Assembly: GCA_051530055.1 (NCBI GenBank)
Contig: CM121342.1
Span: 14,136,001 to 14,200,000, forward strand
Direction of reading: 5' to 3'
Length of the DNA stretch: 64,000 bases
Source of the DNA: Neoechinorhynchus agilis
Lineage: Eukaryota > Acanthocephala
This document shows positions 1 to 12,080 of this stretch, piece by piece; position 1 is the first letter of the stretch; each line of letters opens with the position of its first letter. The notes beneath the pieces are model-generated. The model saw only the letters and a program-made list of their open reading frames with translations, was not told the origin of the DNA and searched no databases. The position numbers and the translations under genes were made by a program.

Positions 1-3000
1 ATATTGCTAATATTCATTGACCTTTTCGCTATTGTAGACGATATTCGAAGGCGTTGTGAACGGTTTGTTGCAGCGATAGTAGATATCTTTGCATAATCAT
101 CCGAAAGTTGGTCTTTTCTGTATCGCCTTCTTCGTATTACGCGTCTCCCGCTGCACCCGGTCTATCTAACATTTCTTTATGGAGAGTAGCATTTCGTTGG
201 ATCGAAGAAGCACTGCTTTCAGCCTATGTCGACAGTTGCAATAACTTCTACTAGTGCTTCGACTCTGCTGCGGCTTCCATGTACATTGCCGCATTCTGCA
301 AACTCGCGTAAGACGAAGGACTGTTGCTTTTCAAATAATCTGATGGTACCCTCAGATTAATTTCATTTATAAGTGTGTACTCTATAGGAATTGAACATTT
401 TATTATGAGGATTTTTTTATTATCATGCTGAGTGCAATTAAGCTTGAATTTTTGAACTGTACTCGACTCTTACTACGCGTCTTAAAATCAGCTGAATTTG
501 ATTGCTTTAGACTTGTTTAAAATTGCCATATTCGAGCACCGATAACGTATCGTTCATTATTGTTACTACTAGTTGATCTATTCATATTTTACCACACATA
601 ATAATTATATAGAACGCGTCTTTGATCTCTTGATTTGAAAATGTCCTTAACGTTCATTTTGCAGGCACAGAATTGCGTACAACCAGAATTATTGAATGGG
701 GTTTGAACATAATCCCCCGCTTAAAGACTCCTCCATTATTATGAAATATTTCGAAAGAGGAAACATCTCATCAGTCAATATTTACCATCCCGAAAAATCT
801 TCTTGATATGATCAATCAGAATAATGTGTTTTAATCCGGCCAACAAAATTTATCTTAGACGAACATATTATCAATGCATAGAATGTGGAACAAATCATAC
901 GTGAACCTCTGCTCGTGTTAAAGAGAAGTCGACGAACCAGCGGATTGATAGTTTTACAATTAATTCTGACTGTGCTTTTGAGAAGCAAACCAACAATTTT
1001 CTGAAGTCAGTGATTATATTCTTCTTCTTTCTAGATAGGAAATTTATTATTTTATTGATAAGTAAAACTAAAACAAATCATGCAGTTATTGGACCTTCTA
1101 CTTTTGACCATTGTTGGTTGCAAATTTCAGAATTATGTCGGATTTTTCAAGTCTGTGTGCGTCCTTAAATTTCAAGTGTTAAGCAAGATTGAATTTTCAC
1201 CCATTACGCATCTCTACACAGTTTTGTGTGAGCATTGGATGTTTTCGCGATCTTTGAAGACAAAAAACACTTATTTTTGTAAGAGCGACATTTCAACAAC
1301 GTCTTTAGAACACCTCTCATTCTGAACAATTTAAAGCCATCCATCTCCAATGCCATACACAATTTAATTAAACTTATTGTTTGAAATGCTAGGTAATTAG
1401 AATTATTGTTTCGAACCTTTGCATCTACATTTTGTCAGGTAGTTATTAAATTAAGAGCTTGAATCAAGCCACGTACTCTAACTTTGTATGCTTCATAAGC
1501 CAACAAAGCGGAACTTCTACACGCACGTACCTTCACATTTGCTCATTCCACACCTCATATAAACTTTTCTTTGTTGCATGAATAATCGTGATTTTAAGCT
1601 TTTGCTTAAACTGACTTATAGAACCGACGCCTAACTCTCACAGTTTCTCCTACGGTCCATTTTTGCTGTTTTTAAAATAACTTACACGAATGTGTTTGTT
1701 GGGATTAATTCGAGTTTGTGTACCTCAAATTTCTTTTATTTATATATATATTATTCGATGAGAAATATTAAAGTGCTTAAGAATTCTCGGATCGAGCGGG
1801 CATTGAAGTCAATTTTTCATGCAACTTTGTCTTGGCGATCTCGTCAATCATATATTCCACAGAACTTTAAATTTGATGAAAGCAAACACCACAAATTCTA
1901 AACATACATTGAACTGTGAAGAAAACCCACTCTTTAATAGTTTTATCTTGTTCGTAAACTTCGTTCTTTGTTTTAAATAACCTGAGGTGACATGGTTATC
2001 TGTAGCTCACTCAATTAATTTTAGAGGACACTTTAGGTACAAATAGAACTTTTTATGCTCTAAATAACAACTTGGCTTCGTTTGAATTTACCGTTCAATT
2101 TTCGAATCGTCAATCTTTAAGAAATCCAATCTTTGTATCAGTGTAAATCATTAAGAACTCTATCGCCTGTCGTAAATCAAATAGAATGGTGACAAAATAT
2201 TCCGTCAAATTAAAATAGCAATGATACGAATATGAAACATTTATATCATCCAGACGATCTATTCGCAGATTAATAAAGTGATCATCTCTATTAGATGCGG
2301 CAAAGGTGGGATCCGGCAAATGTGATTTATAGTTTGATCGACAATTTATATTTGCGACGATGGTTCAACAAATGCTTAGTGCCGAGGTGATTAGCAGCGA
2401 TGTTATCTATGTTCATTGCCGCTTTTTTGTGGAATCATTTGCTTGTTCAGATATATTTTGTTGCATCGCTTTGGGGTTACTGTTTTTCGGCCGGTAACAT
2501 TAAAAAGGTTCAACTGTTCATTCAAATAGATCGAGTGTTTCAAATTCTCCACAATTCAAACGTAATTTGTAGATAATGTTGTATAAAATTTCAAATTCCT
2601 TCAGATCTAAACAATAAAATACCTTTTAACCGATATTATTATCACGACAATTCAACATTTCTTAAGAAGACGATGCTTTGAAAAGATCTAAACCACAACG
2701 ATTCATTCCATGGATCAATTTTTGGTTTTTGATTCAAGAATAGTGGTTGATAAATGTTAGAATATTGAATGTATTGCCGAAATCAGGCGAGGGCAGTAAA
2801 TTCGTCTGCATAATTACAGCAGATGCACTAAATGGCGCAATAAAATCCTGAAAGGTCCATATTTAAGGTTTCAATTGGTCAGGTGGTGTATTCATGATGA
2901 GAGATTCTAACAATCGATCCAAGGATAATTGATAGCGGTTGACATGTAGCAACTGATAATTAATAATTTTGTCGCAGACATCAGAATCTTATCTCTTGTC

Positions 3001-3095
3001 GATATGACATATATTCGTCTTCATGACTTTCCATTCCTCCCACCGTTGTTCCAGATCTTTCTTATCGTACAAAACTTCACAATCCGCTCTTTCTA
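1..3095. other. gene-free stretch upstream of calpain
   Basis: I see no reading frame here with a recognisable domain; the few open stretches of 60-80 codons have no family resemblance and AT-rich composition. The only structured item is a retroelement-terminus fragment near 650-790, listed separately. An upstream exon or promoter for the calpain gene could lie at the right end but nothing decides it. Confidence 0.5.
650..790 (-). repeat. Penelope-type terminal fragment with weak hammerhead-like core
   Basis: On the minus strand a CTGATGA box (768-774) is followed by a C/T-rich loop and GAAA (about 750-753). The flank, a stretch reading ATAATCCCCC then CTTAAAGA, recurs in inverted orientation at 15640-15790, so this is one copy of a dispersed family. 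The stem between the two boxes is poor here and better kept in the 15640-15790 copy. Confidence 0.45.
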
Positions 3096-5298
3096 ATGAA
3101 CTCCAATCGCCAATCCGGTATGACGCTCTATGCGTTTAAAAATCAAGATTACAACCGTCTCAGGCTCACTCATGACGCTCAACACCTATTTGAGGATCCA
3201 GAATTCCCTGCTACAAGTCGTAGTATGTATTACTCTCAACGTGCCCCCAGCAGTATAATGTGGAAACGTCCGTACGACCTTAATAAAGATCCACAATTTA
3301 TAGTGGGTGATGCCAATAGGTTCGATCTTGAACAAGGTGAAATCGGGAACTGTTGGTTTATCGCTGCAGTGTCCATGATCACCCAAAACCCGGTGGTATT
3401 CGAACGCGTAGTTCCTTTGGATCAAACATTCGATCCTGAGAACTATGCGGGTATTTTTCATTTCCGATTTTGGCAATTCGGGAAATGGTACGACGTTGTT
3501 GTAGACGATCGACTGCCTGTTTGGCCTGATGGAAGACTAGTGTTCTGCAGAAACGCACGAGAACCTAATGAATATTGGGCTGCTCTACTGGAAAAAGCTT
3601 ATGCTAAACTATCGTGGTCATATGAAGGACTTGAGGCTGGTCAGACAACCGATGCATTGGTAGACATGACCGGAGGAATCGAGGAAACCTTTAGCATTAA
3701 AGAAGTGAGCGATAAGGAAGCTTTTTGGGAGACAATGAGAAATGCTCTAAATGAGACGGTGGTAGATGGGTGGGGATACCAGTAAGCTACGTCCTTCTCG
3801 ACAATGCACGATGCTATGATGGGTTGTAGTATTACATCTGATCCGCGGGTCAGGGAAGCTAAGTTGAGCAACGGATTAGTACGCGGACATGCATATGCCA
3901 TCACTGGAGCCGTTACAGTCAATGTGAATGGCGAACTTGTTCGACTGATTCGATGCAAAAATCCTTGGGGAAACGAGGTGGAATGGAATGGTGCATGGAG
4001 CGATTTGGATCCGCGGTGGAACTCTATCGATGCATTAACGAAGAAGCAAATGGGTGTCACATCGCAGGCCGATGGAGAGTTTTGGTGAGTTCAAAGTAAT
4101 CTCAGGCGGTGCTTGTCGCTAACATCTCATAACTTCGAGCTGAGGATCATTATGAGAGAGACTATCATTTTTAGTAGAAATTAGAAGGAACCTCAGCAGC
4201 ATAATTGAAAAAATCTAAATGAAAAATAGTTTATGTCAAAGTTCATACTTCGAGCCCGTTATGAAAGAGAGGATATAGGTTTAACCTTGTTGCTTAAGAT
4301 TTTAAAATGCTTGTAGCTTTTCCTCCGGGATAAATTCACATAAGAAAACTAGACATTTTATTTTTAGGATGACATACTATGATTGGTGCACTCATTTCGA
4401 TCAAGTTCAGTTTTGTAATTTATCCCCAGACAGTTTTGAAGGCAACGAAGCATACAAGCTTCGTAAATGTCCATGGAGTATAATCACGTTCGACGGAGCT
4501 TGGGTAAAAGGAGTTTGCGCTGGCGGCTGTGGTCAACCAAATGTTGCGAAATTCTGGACGAATCCCCAATACTTGATAGAGATTGGGCCAACACCGGGTG
4601 AAAGATCGCAGGTTCCGTCGACGGATGGGAAATACACTATAATCGTTGCATGCCTTCAAAAGTACACGAGGCAAAAGAGAATGCAGAATAGAGGACGTCC
4701 GGCCGAGGAGTATATCCAACTCCGTGTTTACAAAGCAATCAACACAGCTTCTTCAATCAACGATGAACAGATTCATTTCTACCCAAAAGATCTCGAACGT
4801 GTGGCTACAAGCGGTTCTTATATTAACAAAAGGGAGGTCTCGTGTCGATTGAGAGTACCAGCAGGTTATTATGTAGTCATTCCAAGTACTTACCATCCGA
4901 ATAAAGAAGGAAAATACTTGATTCGTATAATGACAGAAATTCCATCTCCACATGGACGATGTATATTCGGTCCAGGCGATGGAGTTGGATCTATGCTTGA
5001 TACAGTATCATCGGCGCCTTCTAACTTTTTTGATTTTCATGATGGGAAAGGAGATAATCCGAAGTTCGGAATTAAGCAATGGTGGGATGCACTTCCGCCG
5101 GAGGAACGTGCTCGCGTTATAAAGATGGCCACAAAGACTGCAGCATCCATTGGAGTGTGTTGTTGGTTAGCGTAAGTCTTAAAACTCGTAGTCTAACGTT
5201 AACATGTTTTGTGTGTGTACAGGTTAGTGAGAAATTGTTTTGGAGGAGAAGGAAACAATGGAGATTACGGAAATCATGAACGTGATTTCGAAGCTTGA
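3096..5298 (+). CDS. calpain-type cysteine protease, with an unexplained in-frame stop
   Basis: Calpains are calcium-dependent cytosolic cysteine proteases. The catalytic triad is visible: Cys in GEIGNCWFIAA (about residue 86), His in RGHAYAITG and Asn in KNPWGNEVEWNG. A CBSW/domain III follows (from 4368), and I see no EF-hands, so this is an atypical calpain. Two introns are clear: 4085-4367 (GTGAGT...TTTTTAG) and 5172-5222; the last exon ends at 5298. Oddity: an in-frame TAA at 3783-3785 sits between EAFWETMRNAL and MMGCSIT, where relatives have only about five residues. This suggests a small intron of about 50 nt that I cannot place with canonical ends, or a nonsense change. Splicing at 3782/3829 would remove the conserved GCSI segment. 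The start at 3096 is the first ATG in frame; an upstream exon is possible. Confidence 0.85.
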
Positions 5299-5682
5299 TT
5301 TCTTTTTTTCTTCATTGATTCTATCCACGATGCAGATTAAATTTCGTTTTCTGCTCGTATTTGGGCTGGCAGACAAGGCGGCGTGCTACACTTAATGAGC
5401 CAATAAGCTCAAATTTTGGAACAATGAGATCATCATGGCGTTTATGCTCCTTTTCGAGAGTACTCAAACTGCTCAATTTTCTATGTTTGCCTTGAATTCT
5501 AAGACCACTTTTGTCTTTAGGTTCAAAGTTCCCTACTAATCGAAGACGAGAATCATTGATTCGCGTTGATACGAATAGGTTTCAAATTAAACACAAAGGT
5601 TCCTTGGACGCACGAATGTCTTTAGAAAGCATCAGGGCAGATCAATGTTTTAAATAGTAAGAACAAAAATAAGCTGTCTTAT

Positions 5683-7016
5683 TCACGTTTGCGGACCGGT
5701 ATTTGAAACTTCACGTTTCCTCTTCCATTTACATTCACGAACAATGGCACCATAAATCGACTTTGCCAACTGTTTCAATTGTTTATGATCTTCTTCAGCC
5801 TGAAAAGAAACACGAATGGCGATTTTTGATTCGATCCATTCAAAAGCGATTCCACCTCGCTCCCCGCAATCCACGCTTATACGTGCGCCATCGACACTTA
5901 AATTCCCAGTGGCATAGGCTTTAGCATTAAATCTCTGTACCGCAGACCGAATACTGCTCATAACATTTAAATCTTCATCAAACCTTCGTATGGCCACGAA
6001 TCCGGCCAATTGGCAAACCCATTTATCGACCATATTTTCGGAATTATTCTTTAAGTCGAAAGTCCATGCAAGCATCCATCTGTAGGATCGTCCTTGGCTG
6101 TACCCTGACGTTCTAGACCATGCAGATGGGCATAATTCGTTAATGAATTTAAGCAGAGGTTTAATGCTTGCTTTTCTGCCCACTTGACTGGTAAATAGCC
6201 TAATTCTGTCGCTAGAATGTTCAAACGACTCCTTGATTTGTTTCTTAATAAATCCAATTTCGCCACCGTCGCAACATATTTCACCTAATTGTCCAGTACC
6301 TACACACCGATCGATTTTCCCTGGAGCGCTAGATCGCGCCAATCCCTGAGCCTCAAGAGAATTGGCAAAGAACGGAGGGTTAATTGAAAAGATTCTTTGA
6401 GAAATTATAAGAACCAAGTCGTGTTCTACAAACGGTCAAATCGAAGAATTCACTCGGAAACATCTTGGAGTTTGAGTCCACAATGCGAATCTTATGGTTA
6501 AGGTCGTTCATGGTAACGTTTTCCTTTGCGATCTTTCGACTAAACTCATCAATTTCGGTGCCAATAAACGTCCAGTTAGGATGAAAATGGGAAAGTAAAA
6601 GCATGTGGATACCAGTGGCACCACATCCGATATCGACGACTTTTAACGAGCTATTTCATCGTAGCAACGTCAGACGGTAAAATAGCCTTCTAAGGATCTT
6701 TAAGACGAAATCCGGCATCCGTGACCGCGTCCTCTACGAAATGAATATAATTGAGCTTTTGTGGGATCCTTGGGATGAGCCTATCGAGGGGAAGATTGAC
6801 ATGGAGGCCAAAATCGACAGCTAAAATAGCTTTGCTTAGGTGTCTGACTGCGTTAGGATCACTGAAATCAATACGATTATTTCCTTCAGAAATGAATTGA
6901 AGAAGCGCTGGATACGATTCTGCAAGTTTTTTAAAGTTCAACTTTGTCTTCTTATACCGATTCCGAGGGTGCATCTCTACAATAAAGACAATTGGGTAGT
7001 TTACAGTGTAAGACAC
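5683..7016 (-). CDS. METTL16: METTL16-type RNA N6-adenosine methyltransferase
   Basis: METTL16 (METT-10) methylates U6 snRNA and SAM-synthetase transcripts. Visible parts in order: MHPRNRYK near the true start (ATG at 6974), the segment RLIPRIPQKLNYIHFVED, the SAM-binding loop VVDIGCGATG, an acidic loop TEIDEFSRK, and the catalytic NPPFF motif followed by ANSLEAQG. The three coding blocks lie at about 7016-6690, 6650-6420 and 6405-5683. The block junctions are not clean: I cannot find canonical GT-AG pairs that keep frame at either, so the gene may carry unusual introns or small lesions. The C-terminal basic tail (KWKRKREV) ends at 5683. Family assignment is firm; intactness is not. Confidence 0.8.
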
Positions 7017-7130
7017 ACAAAAAACACTTTCGCCAAGTAAAACAGACGTTCAAAACGTAGCTATTAAAATTGTTGCCGTGCAGATGAGCATTTTATCATG
7101 GGTCTGATTTCAATCGTGGGAATTCCAATT

Positions 7131-7250
7131 TTTGGTAGTTACAACCTTATTAACCTCCCCGATGACTGATTTATTTCTATGAATTTTCGTCTGCATGCAC
7201 AAAAAATCAGTCATCGGGGAGATTAATAGGGTTGCAACTATCAATAAATT
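7131..7250. repeat. foldback repeat, GTCATCGGGGAG family
   Basis: The left arm (about 7135-7180) is the reverse complement of the right arm (about 7205-7247), sharing the box TCAGTCATCGGGGAG and a TTAATA(A/G)GGTTGCAACTATC flank. Relatives occur at 42440-42510 and 43335-43470. The arms end in the GCATGCAGAC/GAAA piece of the hammerhead-like core described in the findings. Confidence 0.7.
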
Positions 7251-7500
7251 TTATCATATAAAAGTTTATGCGAAAAAACACGAAAGAATTCAACTATACA
7301 TCGTGACGATTCGACGTTACATCTAAAGCTTTCATCATTCTGGTTGCTCAATGAGTCGGCAATTCCTGGGTGTAACGACCAGTTTTGATATTTTGTCTGT
7401 TGGAGTTTAAACATTTTGACGTCAATCTCAATGCTCCTTCCAGATCTTTTAAACTAGCAATTTTCAACCTTTTATTCTGATCACGACAGGAAACAAATGC

Positions 7501-7950
7501 AATTCCTATTCTTAGTACAATTAATTCGATGGTTCAAGTCCAATTTACAAAGTAAAAGAGATAAAAGAAGTATTGTAAACAATATCTTTTTTTATTCGCT
7601 ACCATTAGACCACTTTCGTTGCTTTAATTATTCCCTAAATATTGAATATACTTTCAAAAATTCAGAATAGTGTCCTTTTCGTTGAGGAAAAATGTCATTC
7701 TAATTATTCCCTAAATATTGAATATACTTTCAAAAATTCAGAATAGTGTCCTTTTCGTTGAGGAAAAATGTCATTCCTATTCTTAGTACAATTAATTCGA
7801 TGGTTTAAGTCCAACTTACAAAGCAAAAGAGATAAAAGAAGTATTGTGTACAATATCCTTTTTTATTTGCCATCGTTAGACCACTTTCGTTGCTTTAATT
7901 ATTCCCTAAATATTGGATATACTTTCAAAAATTCAGAATGGTGTCCGTTT
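7501..7950 (+). repeat. tandem duplication, two long and one short copy
   Basis: A segment beginning CCTATTCTTAGTACAATT (from about 7503) recurs from about 7775, and a 72-bp piece of it (about 7627-7698, containing TTCCCTAAATATTGAATATA) is repeated directly at 7701-7772. The long copies differ by scattered substitutions. The stretch is not obviously coding. It separates METTL16 from SYF2. Confidence 0.75.
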
Positions 7951-8043
7951 TGCTATCACAACCCAAACATGGATTTAGTTGACGGTCTCACCTTTGAAAA
8001 CCAAAATATACTTGAGAGTTTTTTTGCTTATAGCTTTTAAGAT

Positions 8044-8782
8044 ATGGCATCGGGGACAGAGGACCAATTATCGGCTAAGATTGCACGATTTCACCAGCTA
8101 AAGAGGCGTAATGTAAGTTTTCGCTGTAGAGGCCAAAGGATAAGATTCAAGTGTCTAAAACTCGCAGGTCGATGCAGTTCGACGTAATCATAAAGCCGTA
8201 ATTGAAGAAGATCGACTGAGTAAGCTTCCTCGGAACCACGAACGCAAACAAGAACGACTAGAAAATCGAAAGCAAATGGAAGAGAAGAAGAAAGAAGCTG
8301 AGGACGCAGGTATTGATTTTGAGCGACTTCGGAATCTGGATTATAGCGCCGAAGAATGTGATCGTTGGAATAGACGATTAAAGCGAAACGCCAGAAATGA
8401 TCAATCTTGCGACTTTGAAGATTACACAATGCGGCAATATCATGGTTACACGAAAAAGTGCCGCACATCGATCGACATGGAGCAGTATGAACTCATGAAG
8501 TCAAAAATGAGATCGACGGATTTCTATCCTTCCGCAGATAACCTAAATCATTGGACTCATCGACCGAAAAAGGAGGATATAGACCGTTTAACGAATGAGC
8601 TTAACAAGCAGGCAATGAGGCGCGTCAAGTCTTTAGTCAGACGACGAGGCATCACCAATATAAATGGAGATATCGATTATATCAATGAGAAAAATAGGGT
8701 ATTCAATGAGACTGTTGAACGGTTCTATGGCACATACACTGCGGAGATCAAACAAAACCTCGAAAGAGGTACCGCTGTTTGA
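8044..8782 (+). CDS. SYF2: pre-mRNA-splicing factor SYF2
   Basis: SYF2 (p29, GCIP-interacting) is a component of the NTC-associated spliceosome. Exon 1 (8044-8112, 23 codons, MASGTEDQLSAK start) and exon 2 (8168-8782) flank a 55-nt GTAAGT...CAG intron in phase 0. The product is about 227 residues. It shows the family's basic coiled-coil N-terminus (KLPRNHERKQERLE), the SAEE.DRW motif, and the strongly conserved C-terminus INEKNRVFNETVERFYG followed by TAEIKQNLERGTAV. Length matches the family. A polyadenylation signal follows at 8855. Confidence 0.95.
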
Positions 8783-8854
8783 TCAACTGTTTACCATATA
8801 GAGATTTTGTCCTAGTTGATTGAGGAAGTAGAGTGAATTTCTAGACATTGGCAT

Positions 8855-8860
8855 AATAAA
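8855..8860 (+). terminator. AATAAA polyadenylation signal for SYF2
   Basis: AATAAA lies 73 nt after the SYF2 stop codon and is followed by a GT-containing stretch. Confidence 0.5.
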
Positions 8861-9162
8861 GTGTACCGATAGATAGGACAGAGATTTGCGTAATAACTCA
8901 ATGCCACTTTTAGCACTTGAATAGATCTTTAAAATTACCCTGTTTGCTCCATTTATCATCGACAGAGAAAATCCTTCGGGGTAATCAAATTGGATTTGGG
9001 GTGAGCAATTTATGACTTTAAATTAGACCGTCTAATGAGAGAATGATGAACTTTTTTCTGTCATTTTAAATCAGTTGAAAACGATCCAAAGTTGTTTCGA
9101 TCCGATGAACGTATTTTTCAATGAAATATCCCTTTTCAGATATGGCACGATTTTGTTTATAG

Positions 9163-10713
9163 ATGATTGGCAATCATCACTCCTCGTTCTCAATGCCTTC
9201 CCCAAACCTCTTAATCTGTGAATTCTGCGAAAAAGAAGGACCTAAACCAGTAATATGGCCTGAGGCCATAAGTATGAAGAACGCCGATCAGTGGGCACTC
9301 AAGCTAATCTCCGTGCAACTCAATCCAGGAGACATTTTCATCCTTGTTGATCCAGAAACCAGTGAACGAATGGTTTGTCTTTATTCTGCTCTTTTGGACA
9401 ACCAGTATCGTGGGTTCACGAGGACGTATTGTATTGCCGTTCGAGTAACGTCAACCCCTGCGACCACTAAAGCATCGCTGGGATTCTGTCGATTCCGCTC
9501 ATTGGTCACTATGCTTGAAACAATCGATCGAAACCTTAAAAGCAGAAATCTGAATGTTTTCAGGCAACAAGCAAACTCTCATTTGCAATATTTAAAAGTC
9601 ATAGGGCGACATGACGATTTATTGATCGGTGCACTTAAGAATCTTCGCTTAGTTGATCCCGACCTTTGTCCTCGATTTTTCGGTATGTCGCGAGATGACT
9701 GCGATTTCGATCAGTCAAAAAAAGGAACGAGTTTTAGACGTAGCAAATCTCTTCCTCTCCTCTATTCGGCCTTCACAGAAAACAAGATTCTCGTTGGGGT
9801 TCGTCGGCCTAGAATCTCGTGATGGATTGTATCGAAACATCGAACCCTGTCCCGTTCAATGAACTCGCACTGCTTCAGAACGAGGAAGTAGAGCACTTGA
9901 GTTTGAGCAGATCGATAGTTATAAAGGGCGGTGTCCGATTAAAAACTAAAAAGTTTTATCGGACAATCACAGACCTCATCTTTGCTTTTATGAGAGGAAT
10001 GTCTCTTGTATATATTGGAGACCGAAATCATTGGTTCATCCGATTCGTATGCAGCATCCTTGAGCAGCCATTAATTGAAACCAGTGAAACTCTTCAAGAG
10101 CAGTACCGCAACGCGTGTCCAAGAATTCTTAAGATAAATCAGAGAATCTCACATTAAGAGGGAAATCAACAATCAAGTGTCCTCCTTATTTTTCCTTTAA
10201 TTTTCACGTTCACATTGAACATAGAGAGCGCGTTTTGACATTGCTTACGCTGCTACTTAATTGAGACACTCTGTATTGAACACATTTGATCGCGGACAAG
10301 TATCCGATTCCGTGGAAGTCGACGGCTGCTATCTTAATCTCGTGGAAATCGGTGGTATGGCTCGCTTGCCCCAATATTCAGGAACATATCTCGAATTTAT
10401 TGTGAGGAGACCGTTGGAAACCATGGAAAAACTCAACTTAAAGGCGAGGCTGATATTCTCCTGCCGTCTTATAAAAGCTCACCTATGCGTTTTTAACGAG
10501 TGGGCAAGCGTTGTTGCTCAATCAAATGCGAACTCGCAAAACCCCATCCAATTTCCTAGTGAGTTTGGTGAGCCAGAAAAGGAAATCGTCATGTTCCAAG
10601 CATGGATGTTGTCCTCAAAAAACCGACATGAATTCCAGAGACCGACGTTTCCTAACAAACTCTACGAAGTAAAAGGATTTTGTCCAACCGATACACATTG
10701 GTACTTTGATTAA
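9163..10713 (+). CDS. SMCR8: SMCR8-like (folliculin/DENN family) protein
   Basis: SMCR8 acts with C9orf72 in autophagy and lysosome signalling; folliculin is its relative. The N-terminal longin-type segment shows LLICEFCEKEGPKPVIW, then VCLYSALLDNQYRGFTRTYC (family: LYAFVHHFTLYDLEARGFVRPFC), then NVFRQQANSHLQYLK. A DENN-like middle block (about 9860-10150) has LIFAFMRGMSLVYIGD, and the C-terminal block (about 10290-10713) ends at a TAA. The three blocks are in different frames; a possible acceptor lies near 9812, but I could not settle all exon joins. The protein would be about 480 residues, much shorter than human SMCR8 (over 900), mostly through loss of the linker. Folliculin proper is the alternative. 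Confidence 0.6.
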
Positions 10714-11389
10714 ATCATCAGCACTGTGAGAAACTCATCTTTTATACGACGAATACAGCTTCCTTCCCGTGGAAGCTTGCCCGATATGCTTCATAAAAGC
10801 ATTGAATTTGACATTTACCAAATTTTGTCGGCTGACTCGGTTTTCCAAGTCATGTAATTGTAAACGACGATTACTAATTGTTCGTTACTCTCAAAATTGC
10901 AACTCGTTTCAAGAAGAATATTTTTGATCTCTTTATGAACTTTTATAGTGCTCCCGTGCTATTAAGCACCCAGATCTCAGTTCTGGACTATTCATTTTCC
11001 ACTTTTCGTTCTAGACACGGAAATTTGAAACAATAACTTTCTTCTAAATCCTCTGTTGCGAAAAGGTTACAAATGCATTTTAGACAAAGTCACTTATGCG
11101 ATCAAACTCTCAAATTATCCACGTTTCCCTCAAAATAGTACCTTTAAATTCACATTATTTCGTGTATCGTACTAGTTTTCTTGGCGTTGCGCACCAAGAC
11201 GGCAGTTCAGTGATCCAGAGCTGCGGTGTGAATGTTAGTGAGATTTGGTCGTGATAAGAGATCAAAGTGATTCGCAAACGCTCATGATCTTTGCTTTCTA
11301 AATCTAACCGTCCAATTGTGCTATTACCTCTCTCACTTTTATGAGCTTTAAACTAAGCCCGTTTAGGTGTTTTTTGTTTTTACATAGCG

Positions 11390-11545
11390 GAAAATTAAAA
11401 GAATTTATTGATTAAGATATTTCGAAGGCACAATCATGTACGCCTTTTGATCAAGGTTACCTGTAAGTTTTTAAATATGAGAACCTTGATAAACGCATAC
11501 AAGATTGTGCCTTCGAAATATCGGAATCAATAAATTCTTTTAACT
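11390..11545. repeat. foldback repeat, AAATATCGGAATCAATAAA family
   Basis: Left arm about 11393-11460 and right arm about 11484-11545 are reverse complements (box TTGTGCCTTCGAAATATC and tail AATAAATTCTTTTAA). On the minus strand at 11420-11455 the stem AAGGC/GCCTT is followed by C then GAAA. Relatives: 13190-13325, 29877-29935, 30370-30420, 33477-33605 and 38040-38110. Confidence 0.75.
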
Positions 11546-11825
11546 TTTACACCATAACACGAAATATTACTCAATTCAATAAAATATGTTTTATCTGGGG
11601 ATTATCATCACCACGTCGTCATCTTTACACAAATGAACGCTCACATTCGTTTGCCGTCTTGCGACTGCTAAAGATTTCGCTTAACATACCAAGCAACGAT
11701 GGCCCTGAATCTTTTCGTTTCCGAGCGTATTTCTATAAACCATCATAACACAAAGAGAATTCGAAAGCATCAGTAGTGCAACTCAAATAGTAGTTTATTT
11801 TTCTTAGTTTTTCCATCTCGAATAT

Positions 11826-11980
11826 TCTATAATTCACCGATGATTTATTTCCGATATTTCACGTCGTCTGCAGGGTAACGCTATCATGTTTGTTTTAGAT
11901 GGCAAACCTTGGGGAAATGTCGGAATTATCCAAGAGGTGAAATATCGGAAATAAATCGTCGGTAAATCATCAATAGAAAC
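11826..11980. repeat. foldback repeat, GAAATATCGGAAATAAATC family
   Basis: The left arm (from about 11830, GATGATTTATTTCCGATATTTC) is the reverse complement of the right arm ending near 11975. Diverged relatives are at 15885-15930 and 21960-22035, the latter sharing the AAATGTCGGA(G/A)TTATCC spacer. Confidence 0.65.
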
Positions 11981-12053
11981 TCCTTCGGGTTAGTCAAAGT
12001 ATAATTTTGATGAACATAAACCCGGTCGTAACCTATTTGATTTATTTGAGATA

Positions 12054-12080
12054 TTTCGCGAGGTAATCTCGCCTCATCAG
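12054..12080 (-). ncRNA. hammerhead-like core downstream of GIY-YIG remnant
   Basis: Minus strand: CTGATGA (12080-12074), one G, stem GCGAG (loop ATTAC) CTCGC, then GAAA (12057-12054). The five-base stem is perfect. It lies about 240 bp downstream of, and on the same strand as, the GIY-YIG domain, the position expected for the 3' terminal repeat of a Penelope-like element. A cleavage-site strand and stem III are not obvious. Confidence 0.5.

Noticed and set aside
1080-1325. 81-codon open stretch with a hydrophobic start
   Set aside because: No domain, no splice partners, AT-rich composition; looks like chance.
3804-4088. Separate small gene starting at the ATG after the calpain stop
   Set aside because: It encodes the His and Asn catalytic blocks in the same frame as the upstream part, so it is the same calpain gene.
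7768-8040. 90-codon open stretch just before SYF2
   Set aside because: It lies almost wholly inside the nested tandem duplication and resembles no protein.
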